Below are positions 31,508 to 40,202 of a DNA stretch of 64,000 nucleotides, piece by piece. A program made the translations under genes and the position numbers. The stretch is from Streptomyces liangshanensis (GTDB lineage Bacteria; Actinomycetota; Actinomycetes; Streptomycetales; Streptomycetaceae). Location: NCBI RefSeq assembly GCF_011694815.1, contig NZ_CP050177.1, positions 868,001-932,000 on the forward strand. Reading direction: 5' to 3'. Position 1 is the first letter of the stretch; each line of letters opens with the position of its first letter. Under the pieces are notes generated by a model. It did no database searches, was not told the origin of the DNA, and saw nothing but the letters and a program-made list of their open reading frames with translations.

Positions 31508-33679
31508 TCAGCCCGGGATCAGGTCGCGCAGATTTTCGAGGGTGACGACCCGGGAATCGGGGTGCAGGCCCTCGGGCCGTTCGAGGCCGATGTACGTCAC
31601 GGGCTCGTCCGGGGCCGACCGGCCGTCCCACAGCTCCACGGCGGACGTACCGCCGGACATCAGCTCGACCAGGTTCCACACCGTCAGGTACTCCCGCTCC
31701 ACGACGGCGCGCACCACCTTGGACACCGACACCTGGTGCTCCTCGACCCGGTTCTCCGAGGAGAGGCCCGTCAGGTAGAGGTGCAGCCACTTGGCGCGCC
31801 ACCGGCCGTTGTCCTCGCGCCGGAACACCAGGGGCAGCGCGACCCGGCCCGCGCCGCGAAGCTCCGACTTCACGCGGACCGTACGCGGCTCGAAGGGGCG
31901 GCCCTTCTGTTCGGCGTCGCGCAGCATGAAACCGAAGAAGGACTCCTCGGCCTCGTCGAAGCCCTCGCCGGCGTAGATGTGGACCTGCGGGACGACAAAC
32001 GTGCTCCGTACCCGGTCCAGGGACAGGTTGATGAACTCCGAGGCGCCGTCGGGCGCCTCCGTGATGTCTCCCGAGTGCTCACCCCCGACCGCGGTGAGAG
32101 AGGTGTACGAGAGCCAGGCGTCGGTGCTGTAGTCGGACCGCAGCAACACCGCCGACAGGTCGTAGTCGGTCCGGTCGCCGGTCTCCTTCCAGTACACGAA
32201 GAAGCGGAGCAGGTCGCCGTCGACCACCGAGAGCGACCCGCGCGGGAGCACACCGAGCCCGGCCGCGGTCGCGCGGCCGCTGAGCGGGAGCGCCACGTCG
32301 AGGACGTCGGGGTCGAGCAGGAGCCGGCCGGGCGCCGGAAGCCGGCCGCGTATCTCGGCGTCGAGGGCGGCGATCAGGCGGTCACGGTCGGCGGCGGGGA
32401 CGGGCGGCCGGGCGTCGGGGGCCGCCAGGCCGCGGCCCCGGGCGTCGACGAAGATCCGGGGCGCGCCGGTCTCCCGCTCCCGGTTCTGGAAGTGTTCGCG
32501 TACGGAGAGCACGACCCGGCCGGAGACCTCGGGGGCGGCCCGTACCGCGGCGGCCACCACCGCGTCCCGCTGCTCCTGGTCGGCGGCGAGCCGCAGCAGG
32601 TGGTCGAGGGCGCGGAACAGCTTGCCGGGGGCGGACGACAGCAGCCGCGCCGCGCCGACGACGTCGCTCGCTTCGAGGAGCTTCTCCACGCGGCTGTCGA
32701 AGGTCGGCGCCTCCTTCTCGCCCCGCGCCACGGCGAACACGTCGGCGGCGTCCGGCCACCGGGGGTACTCGTGCGGGTGGAGGCGCTCACCGAGCCGCTT
32801 GAAGGGCTCGCGGTGTACGTGCACGTCGGCCAGCTTGGCGGGGCTCGCGGCGATCAGGGCGTCGAGGCCCGCGAGCAGCGCGCGGCGGGCCGGCCGCGAC
32901 AGGGCGCGGAACCGGGTCGGCTCCCGCAGTGTCACGTCGCCGCCGGACAGCGCGCAGGCCAGCCGCAGTACGTCGGTGACCGTGTCGAGCAGGAGGTCCG
33001 CGCCGACCGCGAGGCGGGCGGCGTTGACGACCGCCTTGTTCTCGCGGACCGGGATCGACTCCGGCTGCGGGCCGTGCGCCGCCCACTCGGCGAGGGTGGT
33101 CAGGTCGCGCAGGTGCTCCTCCCCCAGCGGCGTCGTACTGCCCGCCAAGGCCAGGTACAGATCGGTGAGTTCGGCGTCCGGGTCCCGCCCGAGGTGCAGG
33201 ACGGTCACCCGGTCCCCGGCGGCGGCGACCAGTTCGTCCTGTGCCGCCAGCATCTCGTCGTATGTGTGCTGGTAGCGGCCGTAGGCGGGGAGGGTGAGCA
33301 GGTCGACCACGCCGTGGGCCAGTTGCCTCAGCACGTTCCCGCGCGCCTCGGGGTCGGCGAGCGCCTTCGTGACACACCGTACCCAGAACTCCTCGGTGTC
33401 CGGCACGTTCGCGGGGAAGTCGATGAAGTACGTGTTGTGCCGCACGTGGTCGCCCACCAGCTCGCCCACGGTGCGCAGCGTCCACTCGGCGGTGTGCAGG
33501 ACCACGTCCCGGGACAGTCCGGACAGCCGGTCGAGCAGCTCCGCGGACAGCTTGAAGCCCGCGGACGCCAGCGCCGCGTCCAACTGCCGTGCGGCGGCGG
33601 CTCCGTCGCCCGCCGGGCCCTCGGGAACCGGGACGCGACGGGTGTGCCGGACGACCAGCGATGCGAGAGGGTGCGCCAT
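31508..33679 (-). CDS. Large TerD-domain protein
   Basis: 723 residues from the ATG at 33679 (a GTG at 33715 is possible; neither has a strong ribosome binding site). The first 450 residues are helical and lack a named domain (LDRLSGLSRDVVLHTAEWTLRTVGELVG, HVRHNTYFIDFPANVPDTEEFWVRCV). Residues about 480-610 are a TerD domain: GSLSVVDGDLLRFFVYWKETGDRTDYDLSAVLLRSDYS, followed by ITEAPDGASEFINLSLDRV and VPQVHIYAGEGFDEAEESFFGFMLRD; TerD folds bind calcium through the D-x-D-x-D region. Such proteins are linked to stress and tellurite-resistance modules and to phage defence, and large streptomycete forms are common. It stands alone here without other ter genes. Confidence 0.82.
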   Translation of the reverse strand: MAHPLASLVVRHTRRVPVPEGPAGDGAAAARQLDAALASAGFKLSAELLDRLSGLSRDVVLHTAEWTLRTVGELVGDHVRHNTYFIDFPANVPDTEEFWVRCVTKALADPEARGNVLRQLAHGVVDLLTLPAYGRYQHTYDEMLAAQDELVAAAGDRVTVLHLGRDPDAELTDLYLALAGSTTPLGEEHLRDLTTLAEWAAHGPQPESIPVRENKAVVNAARLAVGADLLLDTVTDVLRLACALSGGDVTLREPTRFRALSRPARRALLAGLDALIAASPAKLADVHVHREPFKRLGERLHPHEYPRWPDAADVFAVARGEKEAPTFDSRVEKLLEASDVVGAARLLSSAPGKLFRALDHLLRLAADQEQRDAVVAAAVRAAPEVSGRVVLSVREHFQNRERETGAPRIFVDARGRGLAAPDARPPVPAADRDRLIAALDAEIRGRLPAPGRLLLDPDVLDVALPLSGRATAAGLGVLPRGSLSVVDGDLLRFFVYWKETGDRTDYDLSAVLLRSDYSTDAWLSYTSLTAVGGEHSGDITEAPDGASEFINLSLDRVRSTFVVPQVHIYAGEGFDEAEESFFGFMLRDAEQKGRPFEPRTVRVKSELRGAGRVALPLVFRREDNGRWRAKWLHLYLTGLSSENRVEEHQVSVSKVVRAVVEREYLTVWNLVELMSGGTSAVELWDGRSAPDEPVTYIGLERPEGLHPDSRVVTLENLRDLIPG

Positions 33680-33768
33680 GGGGCGATGATCGCAGAGGTG
33701 TACGAGTCGGCGCACAGGGGTTTCGGGCCGCGGCCCACTGCCCCGCCCCGGCCCGCGCGGTGGGGTGG

Positions 33769-34614
33769 TCAGGGGGACGCGGGAAGGCTCTGGGTCCCTA
33801 CCACGGTGAGGAGTTGGAGTTTCTCGTGGTCCTCGGTGCCGGGGGTGGCGGTGAAGACCAGCAGCGCCTGGTCCTGGTCGAGGTCGTACAGCATCTGGCA
33901 GTGGACCGCGATGACGCCGAGGTGGGGCGTGGTGATGCGTTTGTGGTGGCCGCGATGGCCGGTGACCTCGTGCTGGGTCCAGAGGCGGGCGAACTCCGGG
34001 CTGTCCGCGCGGAGATGGCGGACGAGGGTGGCGGCGCGGCTGCGGGGGCCGTGGCGGGCGGCGAGGGCGCGCAGGTCGGCGGTGAAGTTCCGGCTGAGGC
34101 CGTCGTGGTCCTCGGGCGGGTAAGCGTGGCGGGATTCCGGGCGGGTGAACCAGCGGTGGAACATGCTGCGGTCCTGGCCGGTCCAGACGGTCTCGTCGCC
34201 GAGGAGGGCGACGGCGGGCGGGGTTTGCAACAGGGTCTCGCCGAGGCTGGTGACCACCTGGGCGGGGGTGTCCTGGAGGCGGTCCAGGACGTGCATGAGA
34301 CCGGTGTCGACGTGTTCGAGGCGCAGCTCGCGGGTGGGCGTGGGGTGTCCGGCGAGGCGGAAGAGGTGGTCGCGTTCGTCGAGGGACAGGTGCAGGCCGC
34401 GGGCGAGAGCGGCGAGCATGGGCTCGGAGGGGCGGGCGCCGCGGTGCTGTTCGATGCGGCTGTAGTAGTCGGTGGACATGCCGCAGAGGGCGGCGACCTC
34501 TTCGCGGCGCAGCCCGCCGGTGCGCCGGCGTCTGCCCCGGGGCAGGCCCACGTCCTCGGGTTGCAGGGCTTCGCGGCGGGTGCGCAGGAAGTCGGCGAGC
34601 TGGTCGCGGTCCAT
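33769..34614 (-). CDS. XRE-family regulator with MmyB-like ligand-binding domain
   Basis: 281 residues. HTH_31-type N-terminus: LADFLRTRREALQPEDVGLPRGRRRRTGGLRREEVAALCGMSTDYYSRIEQHRG (about 5-60). The C-terminal MmyB-like PAS-related domain (about 110-275) has WTGQDRSMFHRWFTRPESR, TADLRALAARHGPRSRAATLVRHLRADSPEFARLWTQHEV and VFTATPGTEDHEKLQLLTVVG. Actinobacterial members regulate the adjacent SDR gene and bind fatty-acid-like ligands. The ATG lies 1 base after the SDR stop, so the two are one operon (SDR then regulator). Three copies of GCACTACCCGC in the promoter are its likely target. Confidence 0.9.
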   Translation of the reverse strand: MDRDQLADFLRTRREALQPEDVGLPRGRRRRTGGLRREEVAALCGMSTDYYSRIEQHRGARPSEPMLAALARGLHLSLDERDHLFRLAGHPTPTRELRLEHVDTGLMHVLDRLQDTPAQVVTSLGETLLQTPPAVALLGDETVWTGQDRSMFHRWFTRPESRHAYPPEDHDGLSRNFTADLRALAARHGPRSRAATLVRHLRADSPEFARLWTQHEVTGHRGHHKRITTPHLGVIAVHCQMLYDLDQDQALLVFTATPGTEDHEKLQLLTVVGTQSLPASP

Positions 34615-34615
34615 G

Positions 34616-35569
34616 TCAGTGGGCGGTCGCGGCCGCCGGGAAGCCGACGCCGGCCAGTCGCTCGGCCTCGGCCCAGATCCGGGCCGCCGCCTCGTGGTCG
34701 CCGGCGCTGCGGTAGAGGGGCTCCTCGGCCGGGCCGCCGGTGAGGTGCGCGAACCCGTCGGGGCCGTAGAAGGCGCCGCCCCGGGCGTCGGGGCTGGTCG
34801 CGGCGTACAGCGGGGGCAGCGCCCCGCGGTCGGGCCACTGCACCAGGAACGGCACGAAGCGGGGGGCCGCCCGGAAACTCCTCGTGCGCAGGTTGATCCT
34901 GTCGGTGCCCATGTTCCACCCCGAGGCCTGGAGGTTGGTCGCCGTCAGCCCCGGGTGGGCCGTGTTGGACACGATGCCCCAGCCCGCCGCGCGGCTGCGC
35001 CGGTCCAGCTCCAGCGCGAACAGCATCTGCGCGAGCTTGGACTGCGCGTAGGCCTTCATCGGCGCGTACGAGTCCTGGTACTGGAGGTCGTCCCACCGGA
35101 AGGACCCGGCGCGGGCCGCGAGCGCGGACATGGACGTCACCCGGGCGGAGGCCTCGCGCAGCAGCGGAAGGATACGGGCGGTCAGCGCGAAGTGCCCGAG
35201 GAAGTTCGTCCCGAACTGGAGCTCGAACCCGTCCTGGGTCTCGTGCCGCGTCGGCGGGGTCATCACGGCCGCGTTGTTGAGGAGGAGGTGGATCGGGCGT
35301 CCCTGGGCGAGCAGCCGGTCACCCAGCGCGCCCACCGACTCCAGAGACGCGAGATCGAGGTCGGCGAGGGAGACCGCGGCGCCCGGCGCGGCCTCGCGGA
35401 TGCGGTCCACGGCGGCGGCGCCCTTGCGCCGGTTGCGTACCGGCAGCACCAGCTCGGCCCCCGCCGAGGCCAGCCGGACGGCGATCTCCAGGCCCAGTCC
35501 GTCGCTGGCGCCCGTGACGACCGCCAGCTTCCCGGCCTGATCGGGAATCTCGTACGTGGTTCTGGCCAT
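34616..35569 (-). CDS. Short-chain dehydrogenase (retinol-dehydrogenase/WW-oxidoreductase type)
   Basis: 317 residues from the ATG at 35569, with AAGGAG upstream. T-G-A-S-D-G-L-G (18-25), N-N-A-A, M-S-A-L-A-A, then the extended active-site region [16 protein letters not shown] in which the catalytic Tyr and Lys are Y-A-Q-S-K, and [19 protein letters not shown] after beta-2 suggests NADP(H). First gene of an operon with the XRE/MmyB regulator, a frequent pairing in Streptomyces. Confidence 0.88.
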   Translation of the reverse strand: MARTTYEIPDQAGKLAVVTGASDGLGLEIAVRLASAGAELVLPVRNRRKGAAAVDRIREAAPGAAVSLADLDLASLESVGALGDRLLAQGRPIHLLLNNAAVMTPPTRHETQDGFELQFGTNFLGHFALTARILPLLREASARVTSMSALAARAGSFRWDDLQYQDSYAPMKAYAQSKLAQMLFALELDRRSRAAGWGIVSNTAHPGLTATNLQASGWNMGTDRINLRTRSFRAAPRFVPFLVQWPDRGALPPLYAATSPDARGGAFYGPDGFAHLTGGPAEEPLYRSAGDHEAAARIWAEAERLAGVGFPAAATAH

Positions 35570-35585
35570 GTCGATCGGCTCCTTC

Positions 35586-35631
35586 GCACTACCCGCGCGC
35601 ACTACCCGCACGGCCGGCTTGCACTACCCGC
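35586..35631 (-). repeat. Three copies of GCACTACCCGC in the SDR/XRE promoter
   Basis: Exact 11-mers at 35586-35596, 35599-35609 and 35621-35631 (GCGGGTAGTGC on the transcribed strand), spaced 13 and 22 bp. They lie from 17 to 62 bases upstream of the SDR start. Direct-repeat operators of this kind fit autoregulation by the XRE/MmyB protein. Confidence 0.7.
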
Positions 35632-35776
35632 GAGGACGGATGTCTCTTCGCTCTCTTCCTCCACCCTGCCGGAACGCCGTGACCGGAAACAGGGACACCT
35701 TGTCCCTGGATACCAACATCCCCCATGGGGCCAGAACCACAACCGCTCGGGGATCCGCCGCGCGCCGACCCCCGCG

Positions 35777-35822
35777 TCGAGGGCACCGCCGGGACAGGAT
35801 ATAGTTGCGTGATACACGCAAC
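35777..35822 (+). promoter_or_regulatory. MarR/MFS promoter with 19-bp palindromic operator
   Basis: TCGAGG (35777-35782), a 17-bp spacer and TATAGT (35800-35805) form a plausible promoter. GTTGCGTG-ATA-CACGCAAC (35804-35822) is a perfect 8-3-8 palindrome over the -10 edge and start point, as expected of a MarR-type repressor site. Confidence 0.75.
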
Positions 35823-35851
35823 AGGTTGCTGGTGTGAGGGGAGGTGTGAGC

Positions 35852-36427
35852 ATGGACGATTCGGTTCCGGAAGGGGATCACGGCTCGTCACCCGGGGCGT
35901 CCGGCGGTCCCGGGGCGTCCGGCGGTGACGAGACCGTCCGGCAGCTCGCCGAGGGGGTCGACCGCCTCATGCGGATGTTCATCCGTACGCGCGCGCAGTT
36001 GCTGGACCGCGCCCGCGACGACGTCGACTGGTCGGTCCAGATCGTGATGGGCGTCCTCGTCAAGAACGGGCCCATGCGCGTCAAGAGGCTGGCGGAGCTG
36101 GTCCACTCCGATCCCTCCACCGTCAGCCGTCACGTGGCGCAGCTCGTCCGTGACGGCTTCCTCGAAAGACGCGCGGACGCCGACGACGGCCGCGCCTTCC
36201 TCCTGGTGGCCACCGACAAGGCCCGGCGTGCCGTCGCCGACCGGACACGGTCGCGCGACGTGCACTTCGAGAAGATGCTCCACGCATGGAACGACCACGA
36301 CCGTGAGCGGCTGGCCGCACTGCTGGTGCGATTCATCGACGATTTCGAAACGTACAAGAACGTCCTCGCCGACAAGGACTGGAAGGGCTTCGGTCCGCCG
36401 GCGAGCCGAGAGGAGACCACCGCATGA
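35852..36427 (+). CDS. MarR-family transcriptional regulator
   Basis: 191 residues from the ATG at 35852 (GGGAGGTG 5-6 bases upstream; a GTG at 35834 lacks one). An acidic Gly/Ser-rich N-terminus precedes a winged helix-turn-helix: VQIVMGVLVKNGPMRVKRLAELVHSDPSTVSRHVAQLVRDGFLERRADADDGRAFLLVATDKARRAV (about 60-130), with the conserved D-x-R wing. The stop overlaps the MFS start (ATGA), so this is a regulator-plus-pump operon, probably autorepressed through the palindrome at 35804-35822 and induced by a pump substrate. Confidence 0.92.
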   Translation: MDDSVPEGDHGSSPGASGGPGASGGDETVRQLAEGVDRLMRMFIRTRAQLLDRARDDVDWSVQIVMGVLVKNGPMRVKRLAELVHSDPSTVSRHVAQLVRDGFLERRADADDGRAFLLVATDKARRAVADRTRSRDVHFEKMLHAWNDHDRERLAALLVRFIDDFETYKNVLADKDWKGFGPPASREETTA

Positions 36428-38100
36428 GTTCCACCAGCGCCGCGTCCGCCGACATCGGCCCGGCCGGTACGGCGGACGCGCCAAGAACCGGGTACACCCA
36501 CCGGCAGATCATGGTCATCCTGTCCGGTCTGCTGCTCGGGATGTTCCTGGCGGCCCTGGACCAGACCGTCGTCTCTACGGCGATCTACAAGATCGGTGAG
36601 AGCCTCGACGGGCTGACCGCCCAGGCCTGGGTGACCACGGCGTTCCTCATCACGTCGACGATCGCCACGCCGATGTACGGCAAGCTGTCCGACCAGTACG
36701 GGCGCAAGCCGTTCTTCCTCTTCGCCATCGCGGTGTTCATCACCGGCTCGGCGCTCTGCACGCTCTCCACCTCGATGTACATGCTCGCCGGGTTCCGCGC
36801 GTTCCAGGGCATAGGCGCCGGCGGCCTGTTCTCCCTCGCCTTCGCGATCATCGGCGACATCATCGCGCCGCGTGAACGCGCGAAGTACCAGGGCTACTTC
36901 ATGGCCGTCTTCGGCACGTCCAGCGTGCTCGGCCCGGTCGTCGGCGGCGCGCTGGCCGGCCAGAACACCCTGCTGGGCATCGACGGCTGGCGCTGGATCT
37001 TCCTCATCAACGTCCCGATCGGCGTCGTGGCGCTGATCGTGGTCGCCAAGGTCCTCCACCTGGAGCACAACCGGCGCGAGCACCGCATCGACTTCGCGGG
37101 CGCGATCGCGCTCGTGGTCGCGCTGGTGCCGCTGCTGATCGTCGCGGAGCAGGGCAGGACGTGGGGCTGGGGGTCCGGCTCCTCGCTCGCCTGTTACGTC
37201 ATCGGCGTGCTCGGCGTCGCCGCCTTCCTGCTCGCCGAGCGCCGGGCCGGGGACGACGCGCTGCTGCCGATGCGGCTCTTCCGCAACGGTGTGTTCGCCG
37301 TCGGGGCCGCCCAGTCGACGATCATCGGCATCGGCATGTTCGGCGGCATCACCCTGCTGCCGCTCTACCTCCAGCTCGTCAAGGGCAACTCCCCCACCAA
37401 GGCGGGTCTGCTGACCCTCCCGCTGGTGCTCGGCATCATGGCGCTCTCGGTCGTCGCGGGCCAGATCACCTCACGTACCGGCCGTTACAAGATCTTCCCG
37501 ATCATCGGCGGCGCACTGCTCGTCATCGGCATGCTGATGCTGTGGCGGCTGTCGGCCGACAGCGGCCTCGTCTACACGGACATCTCGATGTTCGTCGTCG
37601 GCGCCGGTCTGGGGCTGAACATGCAGACCATCGTCCTCGCCATGCAGAACGCGGTGCCGCCGCGTGACATCGGCGTAGCCACCTCGTCCACCACGTTCTT
37701 CCGGCAGATGGGCGGTACGGCGGGGGTCGCCGTGTTCCTGTCGATCGTCTACTCCGTGGTGGGCGGCAAGATCAGCGACGCCTTCGCCGACGCCCGCGGC
37801 ACAGCGGCCTTCCAGGCCGCCGCGAAGGCCCATCCCGAGCAGCTCAAGACACTGACGGAGGCGTCCTCCGGCTCGGCGGGCACACTCAACAACACATCGT
37901 TCCTGAGCCACCTCGACCCGGTCCTCGCCCACCCCTTCAAGGTCGGCTTCACCAACGCGGTCACGGTCGCGTTCCTGGTCGGCGCCGTGGTCCTGGTGTT
38001 CGCCTTCGTCCTGGCCTTCTTCATCAAGGAGGTACCGCTGCGCACCACGGCGGCGGCCTTCACGAAGGACCCGGCGGAGAGCGGGGCGAAGCAGGGGTAG
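36424..38100 (+). CDS. MFS drug:H+ antiporter, DHA2 (EmrB/QacA) family, 14 helices
   Basis: 558 residues with about 14 hydrophobic helices. Motif A-like G-K-L-S-D-Q-Y-G-R-K-P between helices 2 and 3, the DHA2 motif L-D-x-T-V-V (A-L-D-Q-T-V-V-S-T-A, helix 1), and GGLFSLAFAIIGDIIAPRERAKYQGYF in helices 4-5. QMGGTAGVAVFLSIVYS occurs late, as in QacA relatives. It would export cationic or amphipathic drugs in exchange for protons. Translationally coupled to the MarR gene; regulation by that repressor is inferred. Confidence 0.93.
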   Translation: MSSTSAASADIGPAGTADAPRTGYTHRQIMVILSGLLLGMFLAALDQTVVSTAIYKIGESLDGLTAQAWVTTAFLITSTIATPMYGKLSDQYGRKPFFLFAIAVFITGSALCTLSTSMYMLAGFRAFQGIGAGGLFSLAFAIIGDIIAPRERAKYQGYFMAVFGTSSVLGPVVGGALAGQNTLLGIDGWRWIFLINVPIGVVALIVVAKVLHLEHNRREHRIDFAGAIALVVALVPLLIVAEQGRTWGWGSGSSLACYVIGVLGVAAFLLAERRAGDDALLPMRLFRNGVFAVGAAQSTIIGIGMFGGITLLPLYLQLVKGNSPTKAGLLTLPLVLGIMALSVVAGQITSRTGRYKIFPIIGGALLVIGMLMLWRLSADSGLVYTDISMFVVGAGLGLNMQTIVLAMQNAVPPRDIGVATSSTTFFRQMGGTAGVAVFLSIVYSVVGGKISDAFADARGTAAFQAAAKAHPEQLKTLTEASSGSAGTLNNTSFLSHLDPVLAHPFKVGFTNAVTVAFLVGAVVLVFAFVLAFFIKEVPLRTTAAAFTKDPAESGAKQG

Positions 38101-38622
38101 CGGGTGCGGGGACGGTTCTCTCCGACGAGTCCACCCGCGAGGGGACCTCGGACCGGACACACCCTGACGGGCTGCCACGCGGGCCGTCAGCCGGACGAGG
38201 TCCCCTAGCCCCTCGCCGATGAGCGGGCAACCCTCGGCGCGCCCCGCGATCCCGCCGGGGCCGGCACCGGAGCCGCGTACCGACGGCGGCCGCCCCTGGC
38301 CCGACGGGCCGATAGCGACGCTTACCGTGGTCAAGTTGTACGTACGCGATGTTCCCGGCCCGAGTCCGCCCGCAGGGTCCGACGCCGATGTCCTCACCAC
38401 ACCCCCGGAGCAGATCACCGAGTACCCCCATCTCGGGGAACTCGGGGGCTGGAACGGGTGGCGGACGGCCGACTCCGGGGCGGAGGCCACGGACAGCTCG
38501 GACGCGCCCTGGCGGCGTGGGCCGACAGTGTGCCGTTCCTCGCGCGCGGACGCGTCGAGGACGAGCGGACCGGGTTGGGCGAGGCCAGGCGCTTCCTTCT
38601 CGCGGGACGCCCTGCCCCTCGG
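38101..38622. other. 522-bp region with a nested stem-loop and no convincing gene
   Basis: Between the MFS stop and the MarR gene. An 11-bp outer stem (38140-38150 with 38196-38206, AGGGGACCTCG) encloses a 7-bp stem (38164-38170 with 38184-38190), a plausible terminator for the MFS operon. Beyond it, several frames are open on both strands but none has a ribosome binding site with a recognisable protein. A fragment reading GHGQLGRALAAWADSVPFL near 38490 may be gene debris. Confidence 0.5.
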
Positions 38623-39075
38623 TCACTCGTTGTCCGGGTCCTGATCGAGCAGGGCGAGCAGCGCGTCGAGTTCGGACAGGCGCGGGATGTCGAGCGAGCC
38701 GAAGAGGTCACTCAGTATCCGCGTACCGGCGCGCTCCCCCGACACCAGTGCCGCACGCCCTTCGGCCGTTACGGAGACCGTCTTGCGGCGGCGGTCCCCG
38801 GGGTCGACGGTCCGCGCGATCAGGCCGGCCCGTTCCAGGGCTTCCACTGTCTGGCTGACGGATCGCGGTGCCTGTCCGAGGAGTGCGGCGAGCTCGGCCT
38901 GGTGCAGTGCGCCGTGTCCGGCGAGCAGGCGCAGGACCTTGGCGCGCGACAGGGACAAGCCGGCGGCCGACATGTGCTGGTCGACCTTCTCGCGTACCCG
39001 GTAGGCGACGGACAGGAAACGCAGGCCCACCTGCTCGGGGGCGATGGCGCCGGGCCTTGCCTCGTACTCACTCAT
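38623..39075 (-). CDS. MarR-family transcriptional regulator
   Basis: 150 residues. Helical N-terminus (VGLRFLSVAYRVREKVDQHM) and winged helix: LSLSRAKVLRLLAGHGALHQAELAALLGQAPRSVSQTVEALERAGLIARTVDPGDRRRKTVSVTAEGRAAL (about 40-110), with the D-x-R-R-R wing. It is divergent from the SDR gene at 39133; the 57-bp gap holds the palindrome TGAGGTACCTCA, its probable operator. Confidence 0.9.
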   Translation of the reverse strand: MSEYEARPGAIAPEQVGLRFLSVAYRVREKVDQHMSAAGLSLSRAKVLRLLAGHGALHQAELAALLGQAPRSVSQTVEALERAGLIARTVDPGDRRRKTVSVTAEGRAALVSGERAGTRILSDLFGSLDIPRLSELDALLALLDQDPDNE

Positions 39076-39105
39076 GGTGTCGGGTATCGTCCCACAGGAT
39101 ATTAA

Positions 39106-39117
39106 TGAGGTACCTCA
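39106..39117. promoter_or_regulatory. TGAGGTACCTCA palindrome between divergent MarR and SDR genes
   Basis: Perfect 12-bp palindrome beginning 6 bases after TATTAA (39100-39105), a possible -10 for the SDR gene. It sits in the centre of a 57-bp divergent promoter region, as MarR operators usually do. Confidence 0.6.
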
Positions 39118-39132
39118 CGAATGGAGTGCGTG

Positions 39133-40002
39133 ATGGATCGTCCCGTCGCGGTGATCACCGGCGCCACCTCCGGGCTGGGGCGAGTCGCCGCCCTCGAACT
39201 CGCGGGCCGCGGCTACCGCGTCGGCGTGGTGGCCCGCTCCCGGTCCAAGGCGGACGCGCTCCTCGGTGAGCTTCGCGGGAAGGCCGCGGATGTGCGGGCC
39301 GACGTCTTCCATGCGGACCTGGGACTCGTCGCGCAGGCGCGCGGGGTGGGCGAGGAGATCGCGGCGCGGTATCCGCGTCTGGACGTGCTGGTCAACAACG
39401 CGGGAGTGCACGCGTTCTCCCAGCGCGTCACCGTCGAGGGCTTCGCCGAGATGACCGCGGTCAACTACCTGGGCCCCTTCGTGCTGACGCAGACCCTGAC
39501 GGACACACTCCTGGCGTCCGGCCCGGCACGGATCGTCAACGTCGCCTCCGAGGCCGCGCGGCAGGCCACGTCCGTGTCGCCAGGACCGGATCTCCGCAGC
39601 ACCGAGCCCTACACGCGGAGGGAATCCATGGCGCTGTACGGGCGGACGAAGCTGATGACCATCATGTGGACCCAGGAGCTGGCCCGGCGGCTGGCCTCCT
39701 CGGAGGTCACGGTGAACTGCTGCGACCCCGGGTTCAACACCACCGGTCTGGGCCGGGACCTGCCCGGTGCGGGGGTGCTGCGGCGTGTACTGGAAGCGCT
39801 GAGCGTGGGCGACCCCCGCAAGGGCGCCGGGATCATCGTGCGCCTGGCGACCTCTCCGGCTCTGGCGCACACCACCGGAGGCTACTTCTCCGTACGCGAC
39901 GCCGCGGTCCTGGCGTGCCCGGAGCCCGGGCGGAGCGAGCGCGTACAAGAAGAGTTGTGGGCGGAAACGGTGACACTGCTCTCCGGGCTCGACGCGCGGT
40001 AG
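39133..40002 (+). CDS. Short-chain dehydrogenase
   Basis: 289 residues; the ATG at 39133 is preferred over 39121 because GGAG at 39122-39125 is correctly spaced for it. T-G-A-T-S-G-L-G (9-16), N-N-A-G (about 88), N-V-A-S-E-A (about 137), Y-G-R-T-K (about 168-172), C-C-D-P-G-F-N-T-T. It belongs to the retinol-dehydrogenase-like group. Probably repressed by the divergent MarR protein; inducer and substrate unknown. Confidence 0.88.
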   Translation: MDRPVAVITGATSGLGRVAALELAGRGYRVGVVARSRSKADALLGELRGKAADVRADVFHADLGLVAQARGVGEEIAARYPRLDVLVNNAGVHAFSQRVTVEGFAEMTAVNYLGPFVLTQTLTDTLLASGPARIVNVASEAARQATSVSPGPDLRSTEPYTRRESMALYGRTKLMTIMWTQELARRLASSEVTVNCCDPGFNTTGLGRDLPGAGVLRRVLEALSVGDPRKGAGIIVRLATSPALAHTTGGYFSVRDAAVLACPEPGRSERVQEELWAETVTLLSGLDAR

Positions 40003-40038
40003 GCCGGCGGCACGCTTGTCAGCCCCGGCACGAACGCC

Positions 40039-40058
40039 GCCGGTACGGCCGTACCGGC
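40039..40058. repeat. Perfect 20-bp palindrome
   Basis: GCCGGTACGGCCGTACCGGC is its own reverse complement. It lies 36 bases after the SDR stop and about 145 bases before the MMPL gene. Together with TACCACGG (40068-40075) and its complement (40100-40107) it forms a structured region, so a terminator and a regulator site are both possible. Confidence 0.6.
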
Positions 40059-40202
40059 GACAGGCGGTACCACGGTGCCGGTCCCCCGCCCATGGGGTCC
40101 CGTGGTAGCTCCCCCCAGGAGTCTCCGCTTCCTAAGTTCAGTCCAGGGGCTTTCCCGACCCGTCTCGCGCGACCTTTCTTCTCCTGGTGGGAGTACTTCT
40201 TC

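Noticed and set aside
38219..38644. Plus-strand open frame in the gap after the MFS transporter
   Set aside because: No ribosome binding site, Pro/Ser/Arg-rich low-complexity product, and it runs into the antisense of the MarR gene.
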